Shown here: positions 7,945-17,080 of the stretch, piece after piece
Position numbering within the stretch: the stretch's first letter is position 1
Layout of the letters: each line of letters begins with the position of its first letter
NCBI GenBank assembly: GCA_958295785.1
Contig: OY282377.1
Coordinates: 3,784,896 to 3,848,895 of the forward strand
DNA: 64,000 bases
From: an uncultured Latescibacterota bacterium
Lineage (GTDB): Bacteria > Latescibacterota > UBA2968
Direction of reading: 5' to 3'
Translations under genes and position numbers: made by a program
The notes under the pieces: model-generated
Seen by the model: the letters and a program-made list of their open reading frames with translations, nothing else
The model's database searches: none
Told to the model about the DNA's origin: nothing

Positions 7945-9057
7945 ATGCCATTTCTCGAACTTCAAAATCTTCAGAAAACCTATCCCGACGGCACGCGGGC
8001 GGTTCGGGGGATTGATCTGGCGGTCGATGAAGGGGAATTTATCGTTTTGCTCGGGCCTTCGGGATGCGGGAAAACGACCACGCTTCGCATGATCGCTGGG
8101 CTGGAAGACCCTACGGATGGGCAGATTGTACTCGGCAATCGGAATGTCACGCACTTGCCGCCATCCCAGCGCGATGTGGGGTTTGTCTTTCAGTTTTACG
8201 CGCTCTATCCGCACATGACCGCAAAAAAAAATATCGCTTTTCCGCTGGAAAATATCGGCACATCGCCCTCGGATATCGACGCGACGATTGATCGCGTTGC
8301 CCGCGCTTTGGGGATCGAGGCTTTGCTCGACCAATATCCCAGGCAACTTTCGGGCGGGGATCAACAGCGCGTCTCGCTTGCGCGGGCGATGGTACGCACG
8401 CCAGATGTTTATCTGATGGATGAACCCTTGGGCACGCTCGACGCAGAGCATCGGTTGGAATTGCGTGCGTTTATACGCCGCCAGCAGTTGGCACTTTCCA
8501 CAACGGCAATTTACGTCACGCACGACCAAGAAGAGGCGATGAGCTTGGCGGATCGCATGGTGGTCATGGAAGGCGGCAAAATTAAACAGACCGGTTCGCC
8601 TCCAGAAATCTACAATCACCCCGCGGATCTGTTTGTCGCAAATTTTGTCGGCAGCCCGGGCATGAATCTGATCGACGGACAGATCGTACAACACGAGGAT
8701 GGGCTGGCCTTTACGCGGTTGGGGGCAAACGTTCACATTCCCATCCACTTGCGCGTCGCTCCTCCCCGGGCGATTCTCGGCATTCGCCCAGAATTTATCC
8801 GCCCTGCCAATCGCGGGGTGCCGGGCAAAGTTGTCTTGGGCGAATACTTGGGCAGCCACGCTTATGTGCATGTGGATACGCCGTTGGGCGAATTGGTCAT
8901 GCACGCGCCTGACCGATTTGCCATCGGCGAAAGCATCCATTTGCGCTTGGACGAGGGGCGCGTTTGCTTGTTCGATCCAGATACGGGAATGGCCTTGGCG
9001 CGATCCGCGGGTATGAAGGATGTGAAATTGTATGGGCGATCCATTTCTCAAAATTGA
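7945..9057 (+). CDS. ABC importer ATPase (MalK/UgpC-like), first copy
   Basis: 370 residues. Walker A GPSGCGKTT, Q-loop FQFYALYP, signature LSGGDQQRVSLARAM (D where Q is usual), Walker B VYLMDEPLGTLDA and switch histidine IYVTHDQEEAM are all present, followed by the C-terminal OB-type regulatory domain of MalK/UgpC proteins. ATG 7945 begins MPFLELQNLQKTYPDG, the natural domain start. The 3' end overlaps the next ATPase by 26 bases. Confidence 0.88.
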   Translation: MPFLELQNLQKTYPDGTRAVRGIDLAVDEGEFIVLLGPSGCGKTTTLRMIAGLEDPTDGQIVLGNRNVTHLPPSQRDVGFVFQFYALYPHMTAKKNIAFPLENIGTSPSDIDATIDRVARALGIEALLDQYPRQLSGGDQQRVSLARAMVRTPDVYLMDEPLGTLDAEHRLELRAFIRRQQLALSTTAIYVTHDQEEAMSLADRMVVMEGGKIKQTGSPPEIYNHPADLFVANFVGSPGMNLIDGQIVQHEDGLAFTRLGANVHIPIHLRVAPPRAILGIRPEFIRPANRGVPGKVVLGEYLGSHAYVHVDTPLGELVMHAPDRFAIGESIHLRLDEGRVCLFDPDTGMALARSAGMKDVKLYGRSISQN

Positions 9058-10081
9058 CAATCTGTCCAAAGTCTATGGCGAGACACACGCGCTTTCGGAC
9101 ATTTTTCTTTTCCTTCACGCGGGGGAACTTTTGGTCGTCTTGGGGCCAACGGGTGCGGGCAAAACAACGCTTTTGCGGATCATCGCGGGCCTCGAAGTGC
9201 CGGATGCTGGGCGCGTTGTCGTAGAGGGGATGGATATGACCCACTGTTTGCCGGCAGAACGCGATGTCGCCCTGGTCTTTCAAAATTTTTCACTCTATCC
9301 CAACAAGACCGTGCGCCAGAACCTCGAATTTCCGCTGCGAGCACCCGGGCGCAACCTCTCCAAAACAGAAATCGCCAACCGCATTTCCGATACTGCAAAT
9401 CTGCTCCGCATCGCGCCGCTTCTCGACCGGCCCGCCACGCACTTGTCGGGCGGCGAAATGCAGCGCGTTGCCATTGGTCGCGCTATCGTGCGCCAACCCC
9501 GTCTTTTTTTGTTCGACGAGCCCCTCACCAATTTGGATGCCAAGTTGCGCGAAGTGTTGCGGGTCGAGCTCATCCGCCTCCAGCGCGACTTGGGCACGCC
9601 CATGATTTACGTGACCCACGACCGGGTTGAAGCCCTTTCAATGGGGGATCGCATCGCCGTTTTGTCCGAGGGGAAAATTCTGCAAATCGGTTCGCCCGAA
9701 GACATCTATCAACGGCCCAATTCCCCGGTCGTTGCCCGGCAACTGGGCTATCCGCCCATCAATTTGATAGAGGTTCACAAGCGGGCCGATCAGTGGTTCA
9801 CAGCGTCGAATCACGGCATTGTGGCGGCGGATCGCAACGCCCCTCAACGGGCGACCCTCGGCATCCGCCCAGAAAATATTTTTCCACATGGGGGAGAAAT
9901 CCCGGCGACGATCGAAGCCGTTGAAAACCTGGGCGCATCGACCATTTTGCTCGGCACTTGGGCGGATCGACCCATCCACATTTTGATCACCGGCGAGACG
10001 CAATGGCACCCCGGCGATGTGATCTATCCGTCTGTCGATCCAAATCGCGTTGTGGTGTGGGAGAGGAGAAACGAGGAATGA
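9032..10081 (+). CDS. ABC importer ATPase (MalK/UgpC-like), second copy
   Basis: 349 residues. Walker A GPTGAGKTT, signature LSGGEMQRVAIGRAI, Walker B LFLFDEPLTNLDA, switch IYVTHDRVEALSMG, then an OB-like C-terminal domain. It differs clearly from the preceding ATPase, so the two probably form a heterodimer under the two permeases, as in other CUT1-type operons with paired ATPases. No substrate-binding protein gene is adjacent; a MITE-like repeat follows. Confidence 0.87.
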   Translation: MGDPFLKIDNLSKVYGETHALSDIFLFLHAGELLVVLGPTGAGKTTLLRIIAGLEVPDAGRVVVEGMDMTHCLPAERDVALVFQNFSLYPNKTVRQNLEFPLRAPGRNLSKTEIANRISDTANLLRIAPLLDRPATHLSGGEMQRVAIGRAIVRQPRLFLFDEPLTNLDAKLREVLRVELIRLQRDLGTPMIYVTHDRVEALSMGDRIAVLSEGKILQIGSPEDIYQRPNSPVVARQLGYPPINLIEVHKRADQWFTASNHGIVAADRNAPQRATLGIRPENIFPHGGEIPATIEAVENLGASTILLGTWADRPIHILITGETQWHPGDVIYPSVDPNRVVVWERRNEE

Positions 10082-10131
10082 GTATCCGCAGATGAACGCG
10101 GACGAGAGGCGAGGCAGGTGCTGAAGCGGTG

Positions 10132-10597
10132 TTATTAAATTGATTTTCTGTTGCCCTGATGTGATGCGAGATGCGACCCGCAAATGATTCCCTTGACCTT
10201 ACGCAGTCATTCAAAGAAGCCATTGCAACCAGGCCATCCCAAAAGACCATCAGATCATGCCATCACGCACAGCGCGCAAGGCCGTCTCGCAACCAACCTC
10301 CCTCTTGCAACTCTCTTCGCAGGCCGGCGCATGGCGTACTACTACAAAAGCGATTTGCGCTGTGCAAGCCTCTCGGCGCATGAGAGCGGCATTTTTTGCC
10401 TACTTTTTTTGCTGCTGAAAAAAAGTCGGTCGCCGCACGCCGTAGGCACAGGCGTAGCCAACGCATCACAGGCAACAAACGATGCTGTAGGACCAAATGC
10501 TTGAGACAAGCAACCCATGATCCGTACAGAACGTCTGTTCCTCATTCATCCCTGATGGGAGGCAGGATATGAAAAAATAAAAATCAAATTGGTATTA
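10132..10597 (-). repeat. MITE-like dispersed repeat A, copy 1
   Basis: A 466-bp non-coding block whose reverse complement matches 50271-50762, and in part 59658-59898. Its ends are imperfect inverted repeats: TTAAATTGATTTTC on the left and, read inward from the right, ACCAATTTGATTTTT. Internal landmarks are a CAGCGCAAATCGCTTTTGTA stretch and a CTACGCCTGTGCCTACGGCG stretch. Open frames across it are not conserved as protein and have no ribosome sites. Confidence 0.7.
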
Positions 10598-10631
10598 TTC
10601 AGTCATGTCGCGGCCCCGTGTCCGCCCGATA

Positions 10632-11477
10632 TTACGGGCAATGGATCGCGTGTTGTTCGAGCCAGGTTTTGAGGGGCACATCTTCGGGAGTGGGGGAGGT
10701 GTAGCCGCGACCGCCGGAATAACTGACGCCGAGGAGTTGTTTTTGGATGGGCGTGCAACGGTCGAGGTGGTGTTCAACGCGCATGTCATCTCGAGGGCGA
10801 AGCCAGCGGTAGGAATAGCCGTAGAAGAGCACGCGGCGGGGTTCTGTCCAGTAGTTGGTGCTGGCCGAGTGCCACAAGCGGCGGTCGAAAAAGACGGCTG
10901 ATCCGAGGGGCGCGAGCACGGGCGTGGCATTGGGGGGGGGCACTTTGCGGTCGCGGCCGGGAAATGCGTTTTGGGTTTGGCTACCGGGAATGACGTAGAA
11001 ATTGCCGCGACCCGGTTGGGAGGTGTCGGTCAAAAAAAAGGCGACTTTGAGGGAAATCATGGGGCGCGGCTCCATGTCGAAATCCCAATTGATGCGCCCG
11101 CTGTCTTGGTGAAAGCCGAGTCCAAGCCCGTTTTTTTTCGGGGATTTGTGCGGTTCAGCGGGCGGGGTGACGGTCATGTGGGTGTGGTAGAGTTGGATGT
11201 GCCAGCCGAGGATGCCCCACACCTTGGGAAATGTTTTGTACCAGTCGAGCAAAGGCAAAAACCGGTCGTCTTTGCCGATGAAATCGAAGTGGTTGACGCG
11301 CTCTTGGGGGCTTGTGCCCATCCGGGCGCGTTCTTTTTTGTCTGTGCGATCAACCGCAACGATGAGGTCCGCCACCGTATCGGCGGGCAAGACGTCGGGC
11401 ACGATAAAATAGCCATCGCGCTTGAATTGGCGCGCTTCTTCTTCTGTCAGGCAATAATCGAGACATGCGGGATCCAT
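10632..11477 (-). CDS. Phytanoyl-CoA dioxygenase (PhyH) family protein
   Basis: 281 residues from ATG 11477, with GGAGG upstream. It has the Fe(II)/2-oxoglutarate dioxygenase facial triad: the HQD of GFHQDSGRINWD, and a distal histidine in FFDRRLWHSAS, followed by an arginine likely to hold 2-oxoglutarate (RRVLFYG). Such enzymes hydroxylate small lipids or secondary metabolites; the substrate here is unknown. It starts 16 bases after the rel stop on the same strand, so the two are probably co-transcribed. Confidence 0.87.
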   Translation of the reverse strand: MDPACLDYCLTEEEARQFKRDGYFIVPDVLPADTVADLIVAVDRTDKKERARMGTSPQERVNHFDFIGKDDRFLPLLDWYKTFPKVWGILGWHIQLYHTHMTVTPPAEPHKSPKKNGLGLGFHQDSGRINWDFDMEPRPMISLKVAFFLTDTSQPGRGNFYVIPGSQTQNAFPGRDRKVPPPNATPVLAPLGSAVFFDRRLWHSASTNYWTEPRRVLFYGYSYRWLRPRDDMRVEHHLDRCTPIQKQLLGVSYSGGRGYTSPTPEDVPLKTWLEQHAIHCP

Positions 11478-11493
11478 AGGTGTTGGCCTCCGG

Positions 11494-13659
11494 TTAAGAC
11501 GACCCGTCTGAAGGGGTTTCGAGACGATAGACCGATGTGATGTTGGGAATGCCGCGCAGGCGTTGCAAGAGTTCTGCGAGGTGGTCGGCATTTTTGATTT
11601 CGATCTGAAATTGGTTGTCAACCTCTTCGCGGTGGGTTTTGATGTTCGCGCCCACAATGGCAACGCCGAGGTCGGACATGGTTTTTGTTATCTCGGACAA
11701 CAAATTGGCGCGATCTTTGCCAATGACTTGGATGGTCGTGGGAAAGGTTTGCGCGAGATCGGTTTCCCAATCGAGTTCCACAATGCGGCCGGGGTCAGAA
11801 GACAGGTGGGGTAAATTGGAACACCCTCTGCGATGCACAGAGATGCCGCGCCCGCGCGTGACAATGCCAATGGCCGGATCGCCCGCAATGGGATTGCAGC
11901 ATTGTGCATAGTGGATCATCAGGCCGTGCAACCCGTGAATGCGAAGGGCTTCCGGGTTTTTTGTTTTTTTCTCTTTTTGAATATCGCCATAGTCTCTGCT
12001 GGCCTTGGGAAAGAGTTGGTTGAAAAATTTGCCGAGTGAAATCTCGCCGTTGCTAATGGCGGCAAACAGATGATCGACATCGGATTGCTCAAATGCCTTG
12101 GCGGCTGCTTTGAGGGCGTCGTTGCTCGCGCGTTTGCGTCGTTGTCGCAATTCGCGGTCGACCATATCTCGGCCCAAGCGCACGCTTTGCTTGAAGGTCT
12201 CTTCGCGCAGGGCGCGTCGGATGCAACTCCGCGCTCTCGCGCTTTTGACAAAGCCGAGCCAATCGCGATGGGGGCGCTGGTGTGGCGACGTGATAATTTC
12301 TACGGTCTGCCCGGTTTCCAGCGGGGTGGATAGGGACGCCATGCGGTTGTCGATGCGCGCGCCCACGCAGCGGCTGCCGATTTCGGTGTGTACGGCAAAG
12401 GCAAAATCGACGGGCGTGGCCGCTTCGGGCAGGTGGATCAGGTCGCCTTGGGGCGTGAAAACATAGATTTCGTGGGAAAAGAGATCGACTTTGAGTTCTT
12501 CGATAAGGGTCTGCGGATCGGAGGTTTCTTCCTGCCATTCGAGCAGGTCGCGCAGCCAGTAGGTATGCTGATCGACTTCTGTCTGTTTTTTCGCGCCCTC
12601 TTTGTAGAGATGGTGTGCGGCAATGCCCACCTCTGCGGTTTGGTGCATGGCGTGGGTGCGGATTTGCACTTCGATCATCATGTTGCGCGGGCCAATAACC
12701 GTGGTGTGCAGGGATTGATACATGTTGGCCTTGGGCGTTGCGATAAAATCCTTGAAGCGCGGCATAACAGGCGTGCAGAACGAGTGAAGCATGCCCAAGA
12801 CGTGATAGCATTCTTGCACCGTATCCACCAAAATGCGGAGGGCCAACAGATCGTAGATGTCTTCAAAGGCTTTGCCCCGGGTTTGCATCTTGCGGTGAAT
12901 GCTGTAGAAATTTTTGGGACGCCCCGTGATTTCCGTGCGGATATTGGCTTCTTTGAGCATTTTTTCCAAGGGCACGCGCATCTCTTCGATATAGGCTTCG
13001 CGCTCTCGCCTTTTGAGGTGGATTTTTCTTTGAATGGCGCGATAGGCTTCCGGTTCGAGCCACTTGAGGGCGAGGTCTTCGAGCTCCCACCGAATGCGCG
13101 CAATGCCCAAGCGATGGGCCAGGGGCGCGTAAATATCGAGGCATTCCCGCGCCACGCGCTTTCGCAGGCCGGGAGACAGGGAATCCAGCGTCCGCATGTT
13201 GTGCAGGCTATCGCAAAATTTGATGAGCATAACGCGCAAGTCGTGGATCATGGAGAGGAGCATTTTGCGGAAGTTTTCGGCCTGATCGGCTTCGCGCGAA
13301 TAGAAGGATATGTCTTTGATTTTGGTGACGCCCTCGACGAGGTTGGCAATATGGTTGCCAAAGTGACGGGCGATTTGTTCGGTCGTTGCCGCGCCGTGCC
13401 TGATCGTATCGTGCAAAATCCCCGCGACCAAGGTTGCGGTGTCTTGGTTGAGATCTGCGAGGATGCGCCCCACCTCGAGGGCATGCACAATATAGGGTTG
13501 ACCCGACTTGCGGAATTGGTGCCGGTGTGCTTTGTCGGCAAAATGAAACGCACGGGTCAAAAGTTCGACATTGTGATCGGAATGGCTTTGGAGGGCATGC
13601 TGGAGAAATTCGGCAAAGGCGGGATGATCTGCGAGGGGTTGTTTGGGTTGCGTGGGCAC
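11494..13659 (-). CDS. rel: RelA/SpoT-family (p)ppGpp synthetase, hydrolase site altered
   Basis: 721 residues from GTG 13659, with GGAGG five bases upstream. Domains in order: HD region (HQFRKSGQPYIVHALEV; LHDTIRHG), synthetase (GRPKNFYSIHRKM; RFKDFIATPKANMYQSLHTT; EVQIRT), TGS (FSHEIYVFTPQGDLIHLPE), a zinc-finger/CC region (YAQCCNPIAGD; GRGISVHRRGC) and a C-terminal ACT domain. In active hydrolases the HD motif reads HDxxEDT; here the acidic pair is RH, so ppGpp breakdown is probably lost. The RFKD motif typical of bifunctional enzymes is kept, so this looks like a bifunctional Rel that lost hydrolase activity. Role: stringent response. Confidence 0.9.
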   Translation of the reverse strand: MPTQPKQPLADHPAFAEFLQHALQSHSDHNVELLTRAFHFADKAHRHQFRKSGQPYIVHALEVGRILADLNQDTATLVAGILHDTIRHGAATTEQIARHFGNHIANLVEGVTKIKDISFYSREADQAENFRKMLLSMIHDLRVMLIKFCDSLHNMRTLDSLSPGLRKRVARECLDIYAPLAHRLGIARIRWELEDLALKWLEPEAYRAIQRKIHLKRREREAYIEEMRVPLEKMLKEANIRTEITGRPKNFYSIHRKMQTRGKAFEDIYDLLALRILVDTVQECYHVLGMLHSFCTPVMPRFKDFIATPKANMYQSLHTTVIGPRNMMIEVQIRTHAMHQTAEVGIAAHHLYKEGAKKQTEVDQHTYWLRDLLEWQEETSDPQTLIEELKVDLFSHEIYVFTPQGDLIHLPEAATPVDFAFAVHTEIGSRCVGARIDNRMASLSTPLETGQTVEIITSPHQRPHRDWLGFVKSARARSCIRRALREETFKQSVRLGRDMVDRELRQRRKRASNDALKAAAKAFEQSDVDHLFAAISNGEISLGKFFNQLFPKASRDYGDIQKEKKTKNPEALRIHGLHGLMIHYAQCCNPIAGDPAIGIVTRGRGISVHRRGCSNLPHLSSDPGRIVELDWETDLAQTFPTTIQVIGKDRANLLSEITKTMSDLGVAIVGANIKTHREEVDNQFQIEIKNADHLAELLQRLRGIPNITSVYRLETPSDGSS

Positions 13660-13882
13660 TGCGACCTCCCTCCCTGAGGTAGATTGGGTTTTGTAGCCTC
13701 TGTGCCCGCCCAAATGTATGGAACGGGGTACAACTGCGGAGCAGTTCATCAACAGATCGAATCGCCGATAGTTGATGTGCGGTTTTGGCGTGTACTGAGA
13801 AACTGTATTGAGATACATTTGGATACCTCCCCTCTCCGTAGAAAAGGGGGTAGGTCCCGATCATTTTAAAACAGCGTCTTAA

Positions 13883-13994
13883 GAAGCCCTAACATAAAGA
13901 AATCAAGCATCTGAAACAGATGAGTGAACACTCGCAGGAACGCCTCAAAGTCGGCCTCTCACAAATCCAGGTCAACGCTTTTTGTTAGGGACTC
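13883..13994. mobile_element. 112-bp MITE derived from an IS5-family element, copy 1
   Basis: Begins GAAGCCCTAACA, ends TGTTAGGGACTC, flanked by TAA direct repeats (13880-13882 and 13995-13997). Both arms match the two ends of the IS at 51278-52203 (for example AAGAAATCAAGCATCTGAAA), with the transposase deleted. It lies at the 3' end of the Rpn gene, and its last base plus the duplicated TA make the gene's TAG stop. Confidence 0.85.
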
Positions 13995-14800
13995 TAAGCC
14001 TCTGCGTCCAACGCACGCTGAAAAGCATCGAGATTGTTCACTTGCACCGCCTCACGAAGCAACTGCTTGAGCCGTTGCAAATCGGCGATAGCCGCAATGC
14101 GACCAGCGAACTGACCGGGCGCGTCCGCATCAAAGCGAACCTCCAACACATCGAAAATAGCTTCAATGGTGCTTTCTCTGCTCCCGCGCTCCAGACCCTG
14201 TTCAATGCCCTGTTCAATGCCCTGTTCAATGCCGCGGTCAATACCTTGTTGGGTAAGGTATTGGGCAAACGATGATTCACGCATAATCGCATCCATAAAA
14301 CCCTCCTGAGAAATAATACGCCTAACGGTGGACAATTCATACGATATCCCACCTAAAATAGCCATACCCGCCATCATGTCAACCTTGGTTGAGGCGTCCA
14401 AGGGCAAGGCTTCCGTCGCCTGAAGACATTGACGCAACCACGCATCCGCAGACACGCCAGACGGAGGTTTCATCAATGGCGCAAACGGAAGCAAGCCCGG
14501 ATGACCACCCTCGATAATCGCTTGACCATAGCGTTCTATGGCGCGACCAATATAGCCGGCCATGCGACGCGACATCGGAGTGTCCGTGCTATCCGCGGTT
14601 TGAAATTCGCAATGAATCAACGCATCCTCGCCTTCAATACGCACGAGAATCAGGCTATCGGCGCGCCGGGATTCCACAGTGGGTTGCTCGGTCTCGAGCA
14701 CTTCGAGCACCTCAATGTCAGCGCGTCCAAGTGTGAAGCGGATGAAGTCGTCCGGGTAGGTTTGAATCAGGTGTTTGGATATCGTATCGTATTCGGCCAT
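13994..14800 (-). CDS. Rpn family recombination-promoting nuclease / PD-(D/E)XK
   Basis: 268 residues from ATG 14800. The N-terminal part (YDTISKHLIQTYPDDFIRF; RRADSLILVRIEGEDALIHC followed by EFQ) carries the D and E-x-Q catalytic pattern of the Rpn/transposase_31 branch of PD-(D/E)XK nucleases. The repetitive GIEQGIEQGIEQG near residue 195 is typical of the family. The last codons abut a MITE, so the natural C-terminus may have been changed. The gene is bracketed by two direct MITE copies. Confidence 0.78.
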   Translation of the reverse strand: MAEYDTISKHLIQTYPDDFIRFTLGRADIEVLEVLETEQPTVESRRADSLILVRIEGEDALIHCEFQTADSTDTPMSRRMAGYIGRAIERYGQAIIEGGHPGLLPFAPLMKPPSGVSADAWLRQCLQATEALPLDASTKVDMMAGMAILGGISYELSTVRRIISQEGFMDAIMRESSFAQYLTQQGIDRGIEQGIEQGIEQGLERGSRESTIEAIFDVLEVRFDADAPGQFAGRIAAIADLQRLKQLLREAVQVNNLDAFQRALDAEA

Positions 14801-14907
14801 AAACGCCACCTTGAAAAAATTGAGGAAGAAAAATGGGGAAAAAAAAAATGATACAATCACGCCATTTTTGACAAGACTTTGTTGGACAAAGATGCGAAAA
14901 TAAAAAC

Positions 14908-15103
14908 GTAGGGGCGGTGCCCCGTGCCCGCCCGAAAAGGCAACCACAGAGGGACAAACATTGGGGCGTGCAGATAGGACGGCGAATGGAGCAGACAGAG
15001 AGGACAGAGCGGAGGCAGGAGGGTGGGGGGTAATCCGCGACAATCCGCAATCCAGACAGTGGCGTTGCAGAGCCTGTGCCAAAACGCCGTAAGCCAGTGC
15101 TAA
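14908..15103. repeat. Gene-free stretch with palindrome and leader-type repeat
   Basis: Contains a GTAGGGGCGGTGCCCC palindrome (14908-14936) and, at 15031-15059, TAATCCGCGACAATCCGC followed by CAGACA. The latter is the leader string also found before the signal-peptide genes at 28305-28350, 31709-31728, 36381-36425 and 52503-52550. No gene is seen. Confidence 0.6.
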
Positions 15104-15215
15104 GAAGCCCTAAAAAAAAGAAATTAAGCATCTGAAACAGAGGAGTGAACACCCCCAGGAACGCCTCAAAGTCGGCCTCTCACAAATCCAGGTCAACGCT
15201 TTTTGTTAGGGACTC
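15104..15215. mobile_element. 112-bp MITE derived from an IS5-family element, copy 2
   Basis: Same length, orientation and ends as copy 1 (GAAGCCCTAA to GTTAGGGACTC), again with TAA on both sides (15101-15103 and 15216-15218). It sits four bases beyond the stop of the Gfo/Idh gene. The internal CTCAAAGTCGGCCTCTCACA is identical to copy 1. Confidence 0.85.
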
Positions 15216-15221
15216 TAAGTC

Positions 15222-16244
15222 TCAAACTTCATCAACCGCGACGACCGTGTCTGTTTGCCATGATTTTATCGCGGCTTCGATGACCCGTTGTGCTTTGAGG
15301 GCTTCTTCGCCCGATCCTTCGATGTCTTCGGGAGATGCGTTTTCGAGGTTTTGTTCGATCCACCGCCCAATGCGGCTTTGGAAGGTTTCGTTGAAGCCCA
15401 TCATGCCGCCGATGTAGTCGTAGCGTTCCAATTCCATTGAGCGGCGCGGGTGGAAGTACAGGCGTTCGCAGGCTTCTTCAAGGACAAAGCGGGCGTCTGA
15501 TCCCACGACTTCGAGGCGTTCAAGACCGTAAGACCCGCCCGGCCCGGTGGCGTCGTAACTCCCGGTGAGATTGCCCACTGTACCGTCTTTGAAGCGCGTG
15601 TTGAGTTGCATGTTCGACCAGCAGACCCGGCGATTGCCGTCTTTGTCCAGGCCGCGCTTAAAAAAGGCGTGGACTTTTTCAATATCGCCGCAAAAGTAGC
15701 GCATCACGTCGATGGAGTGCGGGTGCAGGGCGCGAATGTGAAACCAAGGCGATGTTTCTCGGGGGTTGTTGATCCACATGGTCATGTTGATGATGTTGAT
15801 TTCGCCCAAACGCCCCTCATCAACCCATGCCTTGGCGCGTGCAGCAGCAGGCGTGAACCGGTGGTTGAGGTCGATGCCGTAGCGCACGTTCTTTTCTTTG
15901 GCTTTGGCGACCATTTCACGGGCTTCGCCGATGTCGTTGGAAATGGGTTTTTCCCCGAGCACATGAATCCCGGCGGCGAGCAATTCCATTGTCGGCTCGT
16001 AGTGGTCGCCGCCGTTTTCATGCCCGGCGGTTGCAACGCTCGCCACGGCGATGTCCAGATCGGCGTCGAGCATGTCTCGAACTGTGTAAAATGCTTTGGC
16101 GCCGTATCTCGACGCCGCGGCGTCTGCGCGTTTGGGATCGATGTCGCAAACCGCGACGAGATTGCACTCTGTGTGGTCGTCGTAGATGGTGGCGTGCCGG
16201 TTGCCAATGCCTCCCAAACCGACTACGGCGATGTTTAACGCCAT
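15222..16244 (-). CDS. Gfo/Idh/MocA family oxidoreductase
   Basis: 340 residues from ATG 16244 (GGAG upstream). The N-terminal Rossmann fold starts ALNIAVVGLGGIGNRHATIY. The EKP motif (GEKPISND), whose lysine is catalytic in the family, is present, followed by the C-terminal beta-sheet substrate domain. Members oxidise or epimerise sugars and inositols with NAD(P); the substrate is unknown. It starts 13 bases after the receiver-domain gene, so the pair is probably one operon. Confidence 0.87.
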   Translation of the reverse strand: MALNIAVVGLGGIGNRHATIYDDHTECNLVAVCDIDPKRADAAASRYGAKAFYTVRDMLDADLDIAVASVATAGHENGGDHYEPTMELLAAGIHVLGEKPISNDIGEAREMVAKAKEKNVRYGIDLNHRFTPAAARAKAWVDEGRLGEINIINMTMWINNPRETSPWFHIRALHPHSIDVMRYFCGDIEKVHAFFKRGLDKDGNRRVCWSNMQLNTRFKDGTVGNLTGSYDATGPGGSYGLERLEVVGSDARFVLEEACERLYFHPRRSMELERYDYIGGMMGFNETFQSRIGRWIEQNLENASPEDIEGSGEEALKAQRVIEAAIKSWQTDTVVAVDEV

Positions 16245-16257
16245 CTGGAACTCCTTT

Positions 16258-16923
16258 CTACCAATACCGAAGCATCCGATCCACAAAGGCCGGCACTTCG
16301 TCTGTGAGATACATCGCGGCGATAAACCCCCCGACGAGCAGATAGATCGCGAGAATGATGATCAGGGCGATCTTCTTGCGCCCGCTCATTTTGGGGCGCG
16401 GAGGGGGGCTGAGATCGCGTGGCTGTTTGAGGGAGGTTTTGTCCGGTGAAGGCTCTGAGGATTTTTCTTTTGCGTCTGTTTCGGGAACTGCCTGCGGCGT
16501 TTCCGTCTGTTGCGCGTCTGTGGGGAGTTTTTCTTTTGCTTCTTTCGTCTCTGATTCCGGTTTGGTTTTGCCGAGCACGCGCTCAATTTCTTCGATGAGC
16601 GGTTTGGCCTCGCACGGTTTTTCGACAATGCCTTGAGCACCTTGGTCGAGAAGTGCTTTGGCTGCGGACACCGCGGCGACCTCCGATACCACGATCACCG
16701 GCATTTCAAAGCCTTCTTCGCGGATAAATTCGAGCAAGGCCGCGCCGCGAATGATGGGCATTTCCAGGTCTAATAACACCAAGTCGGGTTGTCCGTGCGC
16801 GATAGCATCAACGGCTTCGATCCATTTTGTCGCGCTTTGGGCCCGGTAATTGTTGGATTCGAGAATATTGACGATGCGCTCTGCAACGGCTTCTTCATCG
16901 TCAATGGTCAAAATTTTTGTCAT
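16258..16923 (-). CDS. Receiver-domain protein with C-terminal membrane anchor
   Basis: 221 residues from ATG 16923. Residues 1-120 form a CheY-like receiver: acidic pair DDEE, phosphorylation aspartate in LVLLDLEMP, and the conserved lysine in GIVEKPCE. A proline-, glutamate- and lysine-rich linker of about 70 residues follows, then a single hydrophobic helix (KKIALIIILAIYLLVGGFIA) near the C-terminus. A receiver tethered by its tail is uncommon; it may localise phosphotransfer at the membrane. Its kinase is not next to it. Confidence 0.8.
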   Translation of the reverse strand: MTKILTIDDEEAVAERIVNILESNNYRAQSATKWIEAVDAIAHGQPDLVLLDLEMPIIRGAALLEFIREEGFEMPVIVVSEVAAVSAAKALLDQGAQGIVEKPCEAKPLIEEIERVLGKTKPESETKEAKEKLPTDAQQTETPQAVPETDAKEKSSEPSPDKTSLKQPRDLSPPPRPKMSGRKKIALIIILAIYLLVGGFIAAMYLTDEVPAFVDRMLRYW

Positions 16924-17080
16924 TGTGTCTATCCGCGTGTGGAAAAAAAGTCGGCGATTGGAAGTATAAAGCGAAAAAGGGCTTATGACAAGCCTTTTCC
17001 AAATTTCTGCGTTCATCCCTGCTCACGCCCGCAAAGCCCGCCCTTGAATGCCTTAACCGGGAGGCCCTGCCTACAGATAC

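Noticed and set aside
10171-10545. Several 65-105 codon frames on both strands within repeat A
   Set aside because: They are not kept between the three copies as protein and lie inside a repeat with MITE-like ends.
12388-13677. 429-codon plus-strand frame opposite rel
   Set aside because: It is an antisense shadow of the rel coding sequence with no recognisable domain; the same holds for the minus frames at 5816-7003 and 7900-9069.
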